From: Margaritispora aquatica
Lineage: Eukaryota > Ascomycota > Leotiomycetes > Helotiales > Discinellaceae
DNA: 64,000 bases
Assembly (NCBI GenBank): GCA_007644065.1
Contig: VJWN01000001.1
Span: 324,340 to 388,339 of the forward strand
Reading direction: 5' to 3'
Part shown: positions 1 to 12,175 of the stretch, piece after piece
How the letters are laid out: each line of letters starts with the position of its first letter
Numbering within the stretch: the stretch's first letter is position 1
Translations under genes and position numbers: made by a program
Notes under the pieces: generated by a model
Databases searched by the model: none
What the model saw: only the letters and a program-made list of their open reading frames with translations
Told to the model about the DNA's origin: nothing

Positions 1-3000
1 GTCTTGTATTGACTTCTCGTTGTTGAATTCGGGCAGTTGCTGCGGTAAAGATGCTTGTACAAATCCACCGAATTTCTGGTAAGCATTTGCGGATGTGAAA
101 CACAAGGCGTGTTGACACAACACTGTCTCAATATCTTCTGCAGTCCATCTCTGCAAGCTGTAATTTGTATCGTCATCCAACAAGGAAGAGTAGGGCGCTC
201 TTGGCGGATTGTGTGGCTTCTGTCTAGGACAGCAGATGTCACTCAAATTCGGCCTTCTCCCCTTAATCGGCCTGTCCATCCTGTTCCGCCTTCTCTTGGT
301 CTTTTTTCTACTTCTGTTGTAACTGAATTTCAAGAATTGACAATCTTTAGTGGAATGTACAACGATAATTTGAATGTAACGATTAAGTCTAACTCTAGCT
401 TTAGCGGACAACCTACTCGTCGCTCGAGATGTCATTTCGAAATCCTTTGAACCCCGATCATACATTATCGCAGAATAAATATTGATATTGAAACTATACT
501 GTATGCGTTTTCGTGATTTTGTGTTGAAAGGTGTTCGTGATAGAAAAACAATGATGAAAATTGAGAATGAGAATATGTGAAAGGAGAAAATCCTAGTTTC
601 CAAAGCTAGCTGGCGAGGACGTAGCCATTGGGAGACCATAATGCTGTAGTATGCTAACTATGATCTAAATGATGTGGTAGTCTACCAAACTTTTATTTGG
701 TTTGCCCTTAGATGGTGTTCCAAGTACGCGCTAAGTAGCTTAGAAGCTCGCTTCATCGTCACTAACTCTACCACACCCAGAGTTTGGACAAGAGAGATTA
801 CATTATACTGCTAGCGTTGATTTAAATACTGAATTGGTTAAAATTAGGAAGCTTAGACTATATAGGTATCTGGTATTCTGCGTCGTACAAATTTTTTGGG
901 GTTTGCACTACCATTTTCCATGTTCCTCTTACAAAAAGAACCATCAACATCGTGTAGAAAGCTCTTTGGGTGGGCTCCGCTAAGTGGAGCATTTCCTTCC
1001 GGCTCGACATGATTCAAATAGGGCTGAGCTAAGTCGAAATAATACCCAAATTTCTGGCTCAAGTGACATCACTTAATGTGGGTGCCAAAGTCCTCATCAT
1101 TGCTAAGATCAGGCTTAGAAAACACTGCTAGTTTATTTGAAGCTATATTGTACATCATAAAATGCCCTCTAGTAGAGTACTTGAAACCTTCGAACTAGAT
1201 GGGAAGGTGTAATTTGCCATTCTACTACCCTCAACTCTGGAAAATCCTTGAAAATTTCAAAATCCCAGATGGTCGATGCCAAGTCGCTTAAATTTCCCAA
1301 TTGGGGTCACTAGGATCCAAACGAACAAGGCAGATATCGTTGGGAAGACGAAAAACGAGAGATATATTTATACTTCTCTACTGTTTGGAGAATATGTTTG
1401 CTAAGAATCTCTCAGCGTTGACGAACTATCAATCGGCTAGTAACAATCTGCGCGTAGTACTCATAGGTGTTACGAAGTTGCAGGGTTCTGTTACCACATG
1501 TGATGGGATGTATTTAGCTCACATTGGATTTACTTCGATGAGGTAGCTTGTTGGGGGCGGTCACTAAGATAATTAGACTTCCGTCTATGGGAAATTGTCA
1601 GCTAAGGAAAGTAACAACTGTAAATTGTAAATAGATTTGCTTAAACCATAAAAGTTATCGTTTGGCAGGATGCTCATGGTCCTTGCTCGAAGTTGGAGGT
1701 CACATGATTAGAAGACGATCGTGCCCCCATAATTTCACTTGATGGTAGCGTGAACTGACATATCTTACTACATAGTTTCACACATAATCGACTTAACAAG
1801 GCATCAATAGTATAAAGCAATAATGAATCCAGGCAAAAACGAACACAACACGAAGGTATCAACAGTTCTCCTGCCAAGGGGCATGAACTTGATGTCTTGG
1901 AGAATGTGTATACCGATCAGAGCCTCACTGATGAAGAGAGGAGTGAAGAGCACATCGCGGACCAACACTGTGAAGAAGCTGAATTCAACAAGGGAGACGT
2001 GGAGGTCGAAGACAAGGACGATATATCTTGACCGATAAATCAATTCGAATAGTATACGCAGCATTGTTCGACTTGACTGCTAAAAGTCTAAGGTTGGACG
2101 GAGTTCCAAACGTACGAAGCGTTATGCAAATACGGAAGATCATTCGAAGTGGCCACCTAGCGTGTAGGATTTCTTGAAGCTACATGGAATTGTGGAATGT
2201 GCCTTGGTGACTGAATTCAAGCTGGACGCTTCCTTGAAGTCAATCTTCAAAGACCAAAAACTAAACATATTGTAGGCAAGACCAGCGAGAGGAATGCACT
2301 AGAGACGGACGGCGTATAGAAACATTCCGAGAACAGGTTGAAGCCTTGAATGCCGAGATGACTTGTAGCTCGGCTACGTCCCTTGCGCATGTGGACTGAC
2401 TTTAGGATAATAAGGCAAGAAAAGTGCCTGGTCAGCTGGAGTGCGTCTACAACTGGTTTGTTAGGTTCAGAGACATGTACCGGATGTTGGGGACCTGGTA
2501 TACTTATATCTTGTTAAAGTTGTTGGATAGTAGTTTGTGGGATTGTTGTCGTGACTGGAGAATGGGGGTTGAGCAAGGTTATCTTCTGACTTGACTGCAG
2601 CATATTTTATTGCCGAAAATTACCAGAAGGAGAATCGAAGGGGAGAGTCAAGGTCTCGCACTTCGCCTTATTAGCGGTTCCAAATATATGCGAAAGTATG
2701 GACAATGACATTCTGGTCTTGCATACTGCCGTGTGCTCGTCGTCGGAAGACCGGAAAAACCCACGAATGCCGTCAAATACCGATGAAACGGCTAACTGGA
2801 TTAAGCAATCCGGCAAATGACCAAACGCCTCAACAACTCCAACATCTCCACAATCGACACATCACAAACCATTTCCTCCAGATACCGCAGAATACCGTCA
2901 AGAAAGCTGCTTCTCCAAGCATTGAGATTGGTTCTATGCACCAGGCCTTGTATGCCGATTGAAGTTGTCGCTCCAAGCTAGGTAAATGACAACGAGTTGC

Positions 3001-3262
3001 CCCACGCCCTCGCGCCCAAGAGCGAGGTGACGGAGGAGCATACCCCGCCATCCTCTTGGGCATGAGAGATGGTCTCGGTCGAGCTCGTGGGATTGTTTTT
3101 CCGTTTGTTCCCTTTTGTATCCAGGTTTTCTCTCTATCTCTCTTTCTCTGAGTCGAAAGTCATTCCGAATTGTAGTTCGTCCACTATTCTTTTCGATTTC
3201 TACGAAAGCATAGTCCCATTTCAAGACACTCTCTACAAGAATCCCGAAGACTGCTGAACAAG
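1..3262. other. Gene-poor stretch, no supported gene
   Basis: Only short open frames (at most 131 codons) with stops in all frames. None has a recognisable domain, codon pattern or chain of splice sites. The stretch may contain decayed sequence, but I see no terminal repeats or transposase. The last few hundred bases would hold the promoter and leader of the dehydrogenase that starts at 3263. Confidence 0.6.
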
Positions 3263-4435
3263 ATGGCTAAACCTGCAGTACTTATGATTGGAGGACTTGC
3301 ACACAGTCAGAAAGAGTGGGAGGAATGCTCAAGTTTTGCAACATTGAAGGTATACATCCGATTTTTTTGATTTTTTTTTGTGGCTTGTCCGAAACTGATA
3401 TCATTCTACAGGAATACTCTGGCAAGACGAAGGCGGATTTCCTACGGGATTGTGAGAGTGGGGAGTGGAAAGACGTGGTTGCTTTGTACCGAAGCAATGA
3501 ATCGACCTCGGTACAATTCTCCCCTTTAATAACTTAGAACTTGCAATTCTGACAGACTTCAGATAACTGGCCCGTTCGATGCAGAACTCGTTTCTAAACT
3601 CCCATCTTCTCTTAAATATATATGCCACAATGGCGCTGGATACGACAATATCGATGTGGCCGCGTGTACAGCTCGAGGAATCCAAGTCTCACATACTCCT
3701 AAGGCTGTTAATGCTGCTACAGCGGATATTGCTATATTTCTCATGCTTGGCTCTCTGCGTAGGATTCATGTTCCATATACGGCGATCAGGAGCAAACAAT
3801 GGCGAGGCAAGACACAATTGGGCTATGATCCACAAGCGAAGAAGCTGGGCATTCTTGGTATGGGCGGTATTGGACAAGAGGTTGCCAAGCGAGCGAGAGC
3901 CTTTGGAATGGTGATCCTGTATCACAATCGCACAAGACTATCACCAGAACTGGAGCAAGGAGCGAAATACGTGAGCTTCGAGGAGTTGATGAAGACATCG
4001 GATGTGATTTCACTAAATTGCAGTTTGAGGAAGGAAACAGTCGGAATTGTGGGCAAGAAGGAGTTCGCGATGATGAGAGACGGCGTGGTGCTGGTCAACA
4101 CTGCCAGAGGAAAACTAATTGATGAGCAAGCTTTGGTGGATGCGCTAGAGAGTGGAAAGGTATTTAGTGCTGGCCTGGATGTGTATGAGGAGGAGCCGGT
4201 GGTGCATGAAGGCTTGTTGAATAATCCTAATGTGGTGTTGTTACCTCATATCGGGACTGCGACCAAGGAAACTCAGGTGAGAAATCTTGTTCTTGGATCA
4301 AATGATTGCTAACGCATTTAATAGCGAAACATGGAGTTGTTGGTACTGGAGAACATGGAGACTGCTATCAAGACAGGATACCTTATTACACAAGTTGCCG
4401 AGCAGGAGAGCGTGTCGGGAAGTATGAAGCTATGA
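3263..4435 (+). CDS. D-isomer 2-hydroxyacid dehydrogenase (glyoxylate/hydroxypyruvate reductase type)
   Basis: Four exons (3263-3349, 3412-3510, 3563-4276, 4325-4435) join in frame to 337 aa, the usual length of this family. The start is the first ATG, in exon 1, just before a conserved-looking start (MAKPAVLMIGGL). The Rossmann motif GMGGIG lies at about residues 161-166. The catalytic Arg is in NTARGKL (R244), the acidic partner in the GLDVYEEEP stretch, and the catalytic His in LLPHIGT (H291). Family members reduce glyoxylate, hydroxypyruvate or other 2-keto acids with NAD(P)H, normally in the cytosol. Yeast Gor1 is the closest named type I can suggest. The exact substrate cannot be read from sequence. 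The introns are 62, 52 and 48 nt with canonical ends. Confidence 0.93.
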
Positions 4436-5342
4436 TTGAATTATTAGCCCCATTGGCGATCCGACGATTTGAAGTGACTGTTTGGCACTTGGGGTGACTT
4501 GAGAGTAATTTATGATGGTATTTTGAAGACATCAGGACAGGCAAAATGACCTCGGGAAGTATTAGTATCACAGGCAATTGAGAGACATTAGCTATGGATT
4601 TTAAGACACGGTACGAAACAGAAGAATAGCATGGGCGAGTCAGCATGGTCACGAGCGGTATTACTGAAAAGATGCATGCCAATCTATCCTTTACACTCTC
4701 CCACCTCGGCCCCACATGTACTGCTTTATGCAAGGGTAAGTGAGCTATTGAGCATTTCCGAAGCACGACGCAGCTCAAGCTTGTCAGCCACTTCCTCGAC
4801 GATCTCCATCATGCGCGATCAATGCCCAACTTCCAGAGGTACCCAAGCAAGGAAACACGATGTGCAAGGCACACCCCTTTGCACATGCGCGAAGGCGGAG
4901 GCTCAACCCACAATTTTCCTATTTGCCTCAATCCGAGTCGATGGGTGCCATGTGGCGCGGAAGCGAAAATGCGGGTTGTGGGCTGATTTTCGCTTGGTGT
5001 GGCATGACGCTCTACCAATTCCAAACGCAAAAATCAAGAAGCGAGAAGCTGACTTTGCGACTTCGGGGTCGAGCTACTCGGAGGATGGGGGTGTGATTGG
5101 GTGCGTGGGAGTGTTTTGGGTACTTTTGTGTAAGGGGATCTGGGAGGAGGGGTGGAGGGGTGGAGATCTGCATGTGTGTGGATGAGGGATTTGTTGGGCT
5201 GTTTTGTTCATAACATTGCAATCTGCTCTGGATATTGAGGGTATGAGCTTTCATTTGCACTTGCGACTTAATTAGAGATACGACACCATAGGATCGATTT
5301 GAACGTCAGATAAAAAATAATAAGAAACTAGAAACACTCACA
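4436..5342. other. Intergenic spacer
   Basis: Holds the 3' flank of the dehydrogenase and the promoter of the carbonic anhydrase-like gene. A 184-codon frame (4631-5185) has no domain and poor composition, and I do not treat it as a gene. No RNA gene seen. Confidence 0.55.
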
Positions 5343-6186
5343 ATGCCTTTCGACTACCTCGCCTCGATCGAGAAACCCTACTCCGCCGTCCCAGTAGCTA
5401 GGGATTTCATACCCTCCAGATACTTAAATACTACATCCGACCTTTCATCCAACCCAACTCAAACTCAAACCTCACAGCCACCGATCCCAGAACCACACTC
5501 GCAACTTCAGTCCAGCGCCACGGGAAGCGAGGTCAAGCCGCAGATCCTATGGGTGGGATGCAGTGATAGTTTCATCGTTGAGACGGAGTGTCTGGATCTG
5601 CTGGTGGATGAGATCTTTGTGCATAGGAATCTGGGGAATATTTGCAGCAATGGTGATTTGAGCAGTCGGAGCGCGTTAGAGTGGGCGGTGGGGTTGTTGA
5701 AGGTACGTGTGCTGAGTAGAGGGATGGATGAGGTTGAAATTTATAAGTGAGTTGGACTGAGGCTGACAATGAGTAATCAGGTTGATCATATTATTGTTTG
5801 TGGACATTATGATTGTGCGCTCATAGATAAGGGTGATGGGAGTGCGTTGGGTGGATGGCATAAGTGAGTTACCTTTACCTCTACATTTGTTGTCTTTTCT
5901 CCAGATTTTCGCCAATCTCGACACTTCTTCATCTCTAACAACCAATAGGAATATCACCAAGCTGCACAATCTACACGACAACCACGTTGCGAAAGAACCA
6001 GAGAAGGGCTTTCTCGACGAAGATGAGAGGCACAGGAAGTTGGAAGAGGTCTATGTTCTCGCTGAGGTAGGGTGGCTGAGGAAACAGGAGATCGTGAAGA
6101 CGGCGATTGAGGAGAGGGGATTAAAGGTCCATGGGTTTGTGTTTGATAAGGATTCGGGGGAGGTGATGAGGTTGATCGAGCAGTAG
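5343..6186 (+). CDS. Beta-class carbonic anhydrase-like protein with altered CxDxR motif
   Basis: Three exons (5343-5702, 5781-5863, 5949-6186) give 226 aa, in the range of small beta-carbonic anhydrases. The zinc ligands are all present: C73 in GCSDSF, then H129 and C132 in CGHYDC. The conserved Asp of the catalytic dyad is D75. The usual Arg two residues later (CSDSR) is Phe77, so the Asp-Arg pair that gates access to zinc is broken. Other family hallmarks remain, such as FVHRNLGN and SALEWAVGLL. Family members interconvert CO2 and bicarbonate. Activity of this copy is uncertain, and it may be a divergent fungal subgroup. A low-complexity Pro/Gln/Thr segment (about residues 38-62) precedes the core. 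No transit peptide is obvious. Confidence 0.85.
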
Positions 6187-7399
6187 GTGCTGGTATGCTG
6201 GTGTGCTGGAGAGGTGAAGAATTCACGGGCAGAAATATCATCTGCTTGGGATCAGGTTCTGCGGTAGATTTATGTCACCAGAAGTGTATTTCAAGAGAAT
6301 ACACAATGACAATTGAAATCCCAAGGTCATCAATTCGTGGAAGAGGACGTGTTCTAGTATCCTGCGGCTGGACAGTATCAGCGGTTCCCTTGCTGTTTTC
6401 GCGGACATGAGAAAGTTACGTCCGCTTATGTTTGCCAACAACGCCTCTAGTGCTTCAATATGCTCAAGGTCTGAATGCACTTCACTCTTAATTCCGACTG
6501 TCCGCGAGACCATGATATACAGAGATTCCTGGTGCAAGCGAATGCTAGCTCCCCAAGAGGGGTAAGTTGATGTAGTTGAAGGGAGCTGGATCACTGTGAG
6601 GATGACCTAAGTAAGCGAGGTTGCACGACTGCAACTGTATCGCCAAATGATCACTAGCATTGTTTCGACCTTTACCGAGACGGACGAAACGGAGACAGAA
6701 TGGATATCCATTATATGCAAAAATGAGTGCGAGTGCCTGATGATAGTTTTCAACTCTGAAGATACCAGGACCTCGGACACGGACGACTGCTCACGGGACA
6801 ATATCTGGAATCGGAGGAATATTGACACCGACTAAAGAATATTGTATATTGCTACTATTGCGAAGAGGCACTACCTGAGCGTACAGTATATCAATTTTAG
6901 ACGTCGTTTTAGAGAATGCCAAACCTTTGGAATGCTAGAATTCTGATATCTAGGTGGATCTGAATTAAAGTGCTGACATGTATACGGTTTTGTTATGCTT
7001 ATTTGCTGACTCAGTTATATGGTGGAACTAAGGTAAATGCGTCCCAGCGAACTATCATCGACGTTGTGAGGTCTCTACCTTTTCGCACACTGCACTTGAA
7101 CTCTGATCTTTCTCAATTCACCTTCGGATTACAGCTTTGGTGCAGAGATGATTTTGATCATGGTGGCTTGATGGCAAGCAATGACCTCATGGATGCGAGA
7201 TGGCATAACCTCCCACCAACTCGGATCGCATTCGCATACGAATGCCGGGCCACATGCAATGTCTTCCCATACAACAACACATGCTCCCAGCATCAGGAGC
7301 TAGATATAAAGATCATTTGAGTTCCGCCTAAGCTACTCATTACTCAAACATTCGCACGCACCGCAACACTATACAACATATTCTTAATCAACCACCAAG
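6187..7399. other. Intergenic spacer
   Basis: Short frames on both strands only (longest 118 codons, minus 6238-6594), without recognisable domains. Probably the 3' flank of the carbonic anhydrase-like gene plus the promoter of the short-chain dehydrogenase. No repeat or RNA gene seen. Confidence 0.5.
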
Positions 7400-8400
7400 A
7401 TGCTTTACGGATTCCTCAGTCGCAGCGCCGTCAACTTCAAACCTGAGACAGACATCCCAGATCTCAGCGACAAAGTGATCTTAGTCACGGGGGGTTTGTC
7501 TCTTTATACTCAATCTGCCAGTGCGGCTGCTAACAAGTACCAGGCAATGTCGGACTGGGCAAGGAGTCCATCCTCCAGCTCTCCAAACACAACCCCAAGA
7601 CCATCTACCTAGCAGCACGCACCGAATCCAAGGCTCAATCGGCAATTGAAGACCTCAAGAAGGCTGTCCCGCAAGCAGATATTCAATACATTCACTGCGA
7701 CTTGACAGATCTTTCCAGCGTCACTGCTACAGCAAGAGAGTTCACAAGCAAATCTCAGAGACTAGACATCCTGCTCCTCAATGCCGGTATCATGATGGTT
7801 CCTACTGCGACAACGAAGGAGGGGTATGAAATACAATTTGGCACGAACCATGTCGGACACGCGCTCTTGACGAAACTATTGATGCCTACGCTGTTAAAAA
7901 CCGCAGAGCTACCCGGCGCCGACGTCAGAGTTGTGGCAGTGAGCAGCTTTGGACATTTCTTCGCACCATCAAATGGAATACCATTCGAAGAATTGAAGAC
8001 ACCAATGGCTTCCACGAGTCCAACGACCAAATACGGCATCTCCAAACTCTCCAACATTCTCTTCATCTCGGAATTGGGACGCCGGTATCCAAGTATCACG
8101 ACCGCTGCTGTTCATCCTGGTGTCGTGGATACGGATCTGTATAAGAGCGCATTCAGTGGTTTCTTGAGTCCGTTAGACAAGATTAAGGGATTGTTTTATA
8201 CGAGTGTGAAGGATGGAGCGAAGAATCAGCTTTGGGCTGCTACGTGGAAGAAGGGTGAAGCGAAGGGCGAGGTGACGAGTGGTGAGTATTATACTCCTGT
8301 TGCTGTGGGAGGGCAGGGAACTGCGTTGGCCACGAATAAGGAACTTGCGGGGAAGCTATGGGAGTGGACGGAGAAAGAGCTGGATGGTTATAAGTTGTAG
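7400..8400 (+). CDS. Short-chain dehydrogenase/reductase (retinol dehydrogenase/WW-oxidoreductase-like)
   Basis: Two exons (7400-7493 and 7544-8400, 50-nt intron) give 316 aa, a typical length. The splice restores the cofactor motif TGGNVGLG at about residues 30-37. The NAG motif is in LLLNAGIM, and the catalytic Tyr-Lys pair is in KYGISKLSN. An active-site Ser precedes it in AVSSFGHF. The family uses NAD(P)H to reduce or oxidise carbonyl or hydroxyl groups. This subgroup is common in fungi and the substrate cannot be predicted. There is no signal peptide. The N-terminal 20 residues are mildly hydrophobic (MLYGFLSRSAVNF). The gene stands alone, with no secondary-metabolism neighbours. Confidence 0.93.
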
Positions 8401-8780
8401 ATGGGATTTTAGCTGTGGAGCTGGTACGTTGGACTTCCTTTGTTGGATAGTTTTGTATAATTTTGAAAGTCGTAATGTTGAGTTGATAAATACCCTGCTT
8501 TGTCTATAGATTATGCTAGCGTGGTGTTGGTACAAATGAACGCAAGAAAGGTTGCTCAGAATACATGCTTCATTATATGTGCATGCCTATTTCTTCCATC
8601 CAAATCAAGTTTTACAATGCTCATCAACATTTCAGTCTTTCTTGCCCACTTGATAAAAATCAAGTCTATGCCAAGAGATCTACGGCCCCGCTTTTTCAGC
8701 TGACCGCAGCATGTTGTATCCAGGTAGGTCAGTCTCCGTTAAACCAGCACCTCTTTACTACAATTCTCACATTACTCAAA
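8401..8780. other. Short intergenic spacer
   Basis: 3' flank of the dehydrogenase and promoter of the F-box-like gene. The frame of the F-box-like gene is open back to 8565, but the upstream part is poor in sequence quality. The ATG at 8781 sits right before a plausible N-terminus. Confidence 0.5.
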
Positions 8781-10301
8781 ATGTACGCTTCTCTGCCGCC
8801 TTTATCACAAAGATCATCATCACTACCTTTACATATCTTAGATCTCTCCAATGAGCTCCTTCAACTCATTTCAACACACCTTTTAAATGGGGACATCAAG
8901 AACTTAAGACTCGCAGGCAGCCATCGTTTGGCCACCAACTGTCTTCCGGTCATCTCAAGGATCTACATCTCGCCCAACTACAAAAATATCGAGGTAGCTC
9001 GTGCTGTTGCCAAACATCCTGTTTTCAGGCAGGGTGTGAAAGAAATAGTGTGGGATGAGGCACGTCTCGAAGAATATCTCGAGTGTCATGAAAGAACCGA
9101 AGATGATGAAGCTCAGGTGTCTACCGACATCGGCGACTTTGTGGAAGCATCCGGAAGCAACACCTACTGGGAAGATGAACTTGGGCTCAGTCTTTTTGAA
9201 GCAAGAACAGGTCGCGAGCCTGATCCTGACTATGTCGAGATGAGTGTGGAGGAGAACTTCGCACTCTACAATTCTTTGTATGAAGAACAAGAAGTTATCA
9301 CCAATGCAGGTTTAGAAGTAAAAGAGCTTCAATTTGCACTGAGCAATTTTCCAAATTTGCAACGTGTTACAGTCAGCACTGATGTTCATCATCTAGCAAT
9401 GCGGACGAGAAACAATACAACACCGATGATCAGAGCTTGTCCTCCGACCTTCAGCTATCCTTTACCATGGCCCTGGGGCCAATACAACGGCCGCCAAGAC
9501 GTACATAGAACTTGGTCTGATATAAGAGATGACTATCTCGGTGTTTCGGCTGTGCTTGCTGCACTTGCTCACTGCGAGCGTGCTGTTCCGGAGTTAGTAG
9601 TGCAGGTAGGAGAGGATGCAGTTGGCATTCCGCATCAGCTTTTCGAGTTCCCGTCCACCGACTTCAACAACTTCCAGAATATCTGTAGAGGACTAACACG
9701 TTTGGATCTCGTGGTGAGTATGCGCTCCTTCAACTTGTTCACTGGGCTGCGGGACATTCCAGCTGCAGGACTATTGACGCAAGCGTTGTCCCAGGCGGTC
9801 TCTTTGCAGCATTTTTCGCTAAAAACGAATGCGGCGATCATCGCTAGCCAGGATTATGATCCGGAATACACGTGGCCAGATTTCCTGTTGGCAATTCCAG
9901 TGAGCAGATGGCCGGCACTGAGATTCTTGGAGATTGGGAAAATGATCACATCTGCCGACTCGCTTATTAATTTTCTCAAAAACGTGCCGAAAGGAACCAA
10001 AGAGGTTGCGTTTACTAAGCTCGACGTTCTGGATGCGGCTTGGGCGAAAATCCTGGCGCGTTTTAGAGACGAGTTAGGTTGGAGATCCCAAAAGCCAGGT
10101 GTGAGGATCGAAATCGAGCTACAGGGAGCTCAATATAAGCGAATTCGGATCAAAGATGAGGTGGGAAGTTTCTTTGATGGCACGGGCGAGTGTCCTTTTA
10201 GAGAACTTTCTAGGGGTGATAAAGTCAAGGCAGGCTTTGGGACGCTAGTTGATGAACTTGGGGTAGAGGACGATGAGCCTTGGCTTGGTATTATTGATTA
10301 A
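8781..10301 (+). CDS. F-box-like domain protein, function unknown
   Basis: Single exon of 506 aa. Residues about 14-55 contain the pattern ILDLSNELLQLISTHL followed by DIKNLRLAGSHRLA. This matches the F-box consensus (L-P-x-E-L-L ... L...D...L..C) used to bind Skp1 in SCF ubiquitin ligases. The remainder has no clear WD40 or LRR repeats. It has the acidic stretches and scattered hydrophobic positions seen in many fungal F-box orphans. The first Met is chosen because it lies just before the F-box-like segment. The upstream in-frame extension to 8565 looks like leader. Expected role: substrate receptor in ubiquitination, inferred only from the N-terminal motif. The target is unknown. Confidence 0.7.
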   Translation: MYASLPPLSQRSSSLPLHILDLSNELLQLISTHLLNGDIKNLRLAGSHRLATNCLPVISRIYISPNYKNIEVARAVAKHPVFRQGVKEIVWDEARLEEYLECHERTEDDEAQVSTDIGDFVEASGSNTYWEDELGLSLFEARTGREPDPDYVEMSVEENFALYNSLYEEQEVITNAGLEVKELQFALSNFPNLQRVTVSTDVHHLAMRTRNNTTPMIRACPPTFSYPLPWPWGQYNGRQDVHRTWSDIRDDYLGVSAVLAALAHCERAVPELVVQVGEDAVGIPHQLFEFPSTDFNNFQNICRGLTRLDLVVSMRSFNLFTGLRDIPAAGLLTQALSQAVSLQHFSLKTNAAIIASQDYDPEYTWPDFLLAIPVSRWPALRFLEIGKMITSADSLINFLKNVPKGTKEVAFTKLDVLDAAWAKILARFRDELGWRSQKPGVRIEIELQGAQYKRIRIKDEVGSFFDGTGECPFRELSRGDKVKAGFGTLVDELGVEDDEPWLGIID

Positions 10302-11482
10302 CATTACCTATATCTAGAAAATATATATAAAGCTAAAAAAAAATAAAAAGCTAAAAAGAATAAAAAAATTAAAAAAAAAAAACAGTTTGAGAAACTAAAG
10401 GGTCTTACTTTGAAAAACGAGCCAAAAACAAAAAGCCAACTACATTGCTTCTCTTGTCGTCTTTCAAACCAACCCTTTTTGAAACCCAGTGGATAGTTTC
10501 CACTCTTTTTCTATCTTCTACTCCTTCTATAGATTCTCTCCAAGCTTCTCCTTTGCCTCAGCGATTCTCATTGAGATGCGTGAATCAGCCCCTTGTAAGA
10601 ACCCAAGCACCAAATTCATATTCTTCATATGCCTTTCAAAATGCTGTTTCGATATCATTTCCTCCACCTTTGAATGAACGTTGCGAATAAATTCTTCAGC
10701 AGAATTTCTTGCGTGATCAGTAGTAATCATGACCTATGTCTAGAAGATCTGCCATATTGTAAGATTTCCCAAGATATCCAATCCCTCAACTCTCCTGTAT
10801 GACGAGATTTTATTTGTGAACCGAATCTTAGAGTTCTGATAACAATAATGCAACGAAGAATTAGGCTACGTTCCTGGGCACACGGGGTATATGAAATATC
10901 AAATAAAAAATAACGGTCCCGTTGGAATTGGAAGCCCACATGAACTCTGGCTAGTCACTTGCTAAGCGAAGTCCTAAACTCTCGACTAAGTAAAGCTCCC
11001 TGGATTACAGTTTGACATAAAATCTATAGCCGAAGAGCTCTATGAGGTACCCTCTTTACCTTCTATGCTACTTGTATAAATATATAAATATATATGATGT
11101 CAGAAAATCAGGGTTAGCATTACTGTGAGATAAATGGGAATAGACCTCAGTGAGGTGATATCACTGGATATTGAGAATTTGCTACTGCCCCATGTACTGC
11201 CCTCTATCCACATGCTATAAACAGCTTCCAGTCTCAATTAAGACTTCGAATCGATATGCAAGATTATTAGCGGCTATCCTATATTATTCTTACTAATTGT
11301 GAAAATCTCTTTTGATCTCATGGCACGTTCGTCCCTGCCTCAAACCAGTCACTAATTCAGACAGCACTCCAAATTCTAGCTCAGCAGCCTTACAACCAGC
11401 AAATCACTTCACATTAGACATAATTGATACATTTAAACCCCATCATTACCAAAAGGTAGATTATCAAATATCTGTTCGCAAA
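10302..11482. other. AT-rich intergenic spacer with A-tract
   Basis: Starts with an A-rich low-complexity tract (about 10315-10385, mostly A with scattered T and G), probably the 3' end region of the F-box-like gene. The remainder has only short frames. The frame of the next gene is open back to 11312, but the first good start is the ATG at 11483. Confidence 0.5.
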
Positions 11483-12175
11483 ATGCCACATTCGGACTTC
11501 ACAAGAAAAAGAATAGGTGAAGCACCTTTACTCGACATTTCCAACCCTCGAAAGCGAAGAGCATTAGACACAACCCACTCAGAAATGAACGGAAGCAGCA
11601 GCACGTTCCAAGATCTGAGCGACACAGGAAACATTGTACATCCGAGTTCTGGACCTCTTTGGCTCCACGGAGATCAACAGAACCAGAATGGCCTGAACAT
11701 CAGAGATAATCAAGAACTGACATTCTCGAACCACAACCGCGACACGAACATGGAAGTAATATTGTCAACCTCACAAGTCTACCTCAGTGCACAAAGAAGC
11801 CATACTGCCCACACAGCCTTCAGGATCCCTCTCTGGCGACAATGGATCTTGTCGCTAGACGCTGGAATGGATTCTTTGGGCGAGGTATATAAGGGGGAGG
11901 GCATCCTAGAAGCACCGGAGTGGTTTCGAATCGAGAAGGATTTGGTTGTAGCTGCGACCAAGTTGTTTGCTAGGACGGAGCTGGATATGAAGATGCGGTG
12001 GCACTTTGAGCAGTATCTTACACCATTTATTAGGTTGGGAGGTCAGTCTGAGCCTATAGACGTCCTGATGGGACTGCGTCAGGCATTTATAGACGATGGG
12101 CTAGTAGCAAAGATGAAGTGGGATGAACAGCGTATTAAGGGCCTTAGTCGAAAGCCTGGCGCGAGCGAGTTGTGA
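11483..12175 (+). CDS. Hypothetical protein, possibly nuclear
   Basis: Single-exon frame of 230 aa, not assigned to a family. The N-terminus has basic clusters (TRKRIG at about 7-12 and NPRKRRALD at about 21-29) that resemble a nuclear localisation signal. A polar, low-complexity middle of about 100 residues follows. The C-terminal half is a more ordered, aromatic-rich domain (RIPLWRQWILSLDAG ... WHFEQYLTPFIRLGG) predicted by eye to be helical. The frame continues upstream to 11312, but the ATG used here follows an A-rich leader (caaaatg). No signal peptide or membrane segment. It could be a fungal lineage-specific gene. Confidence 0.5.
   Translation: MPHSDFTRKRIGEAPLLDISNPRKRRALDTTHSEMNGSSSTFQDLSDTGNIVHPSSGPLWLHGDQQNQNGLNIRDNQELTFSNHNRDTNMEVILSTSQVYLSAQRSHTAHTAFRIPLWRQWILSLDAGMDSLGEVYKGEGILEAPEWFRIEKDLVVAATKLFARTELDMKMRWHFEQYLTPFIRLGGQSEPIDVLMGLRQAFIDDGLVAKMKWDEQRIKGLSRKPGASEL

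Noticed and set aside
4738..4822. Minus-strand mini-frame reading MMEIVEEVADKLELRR
   Set aside because: Only about 28 codons with no supported splice partner. Noted only because its composition looks coding.
4631..5185. 184-codon plus-strand frame
   Set aside because: No domain, odd composition, and overlapping frames on both strands. Treated as non-coding.
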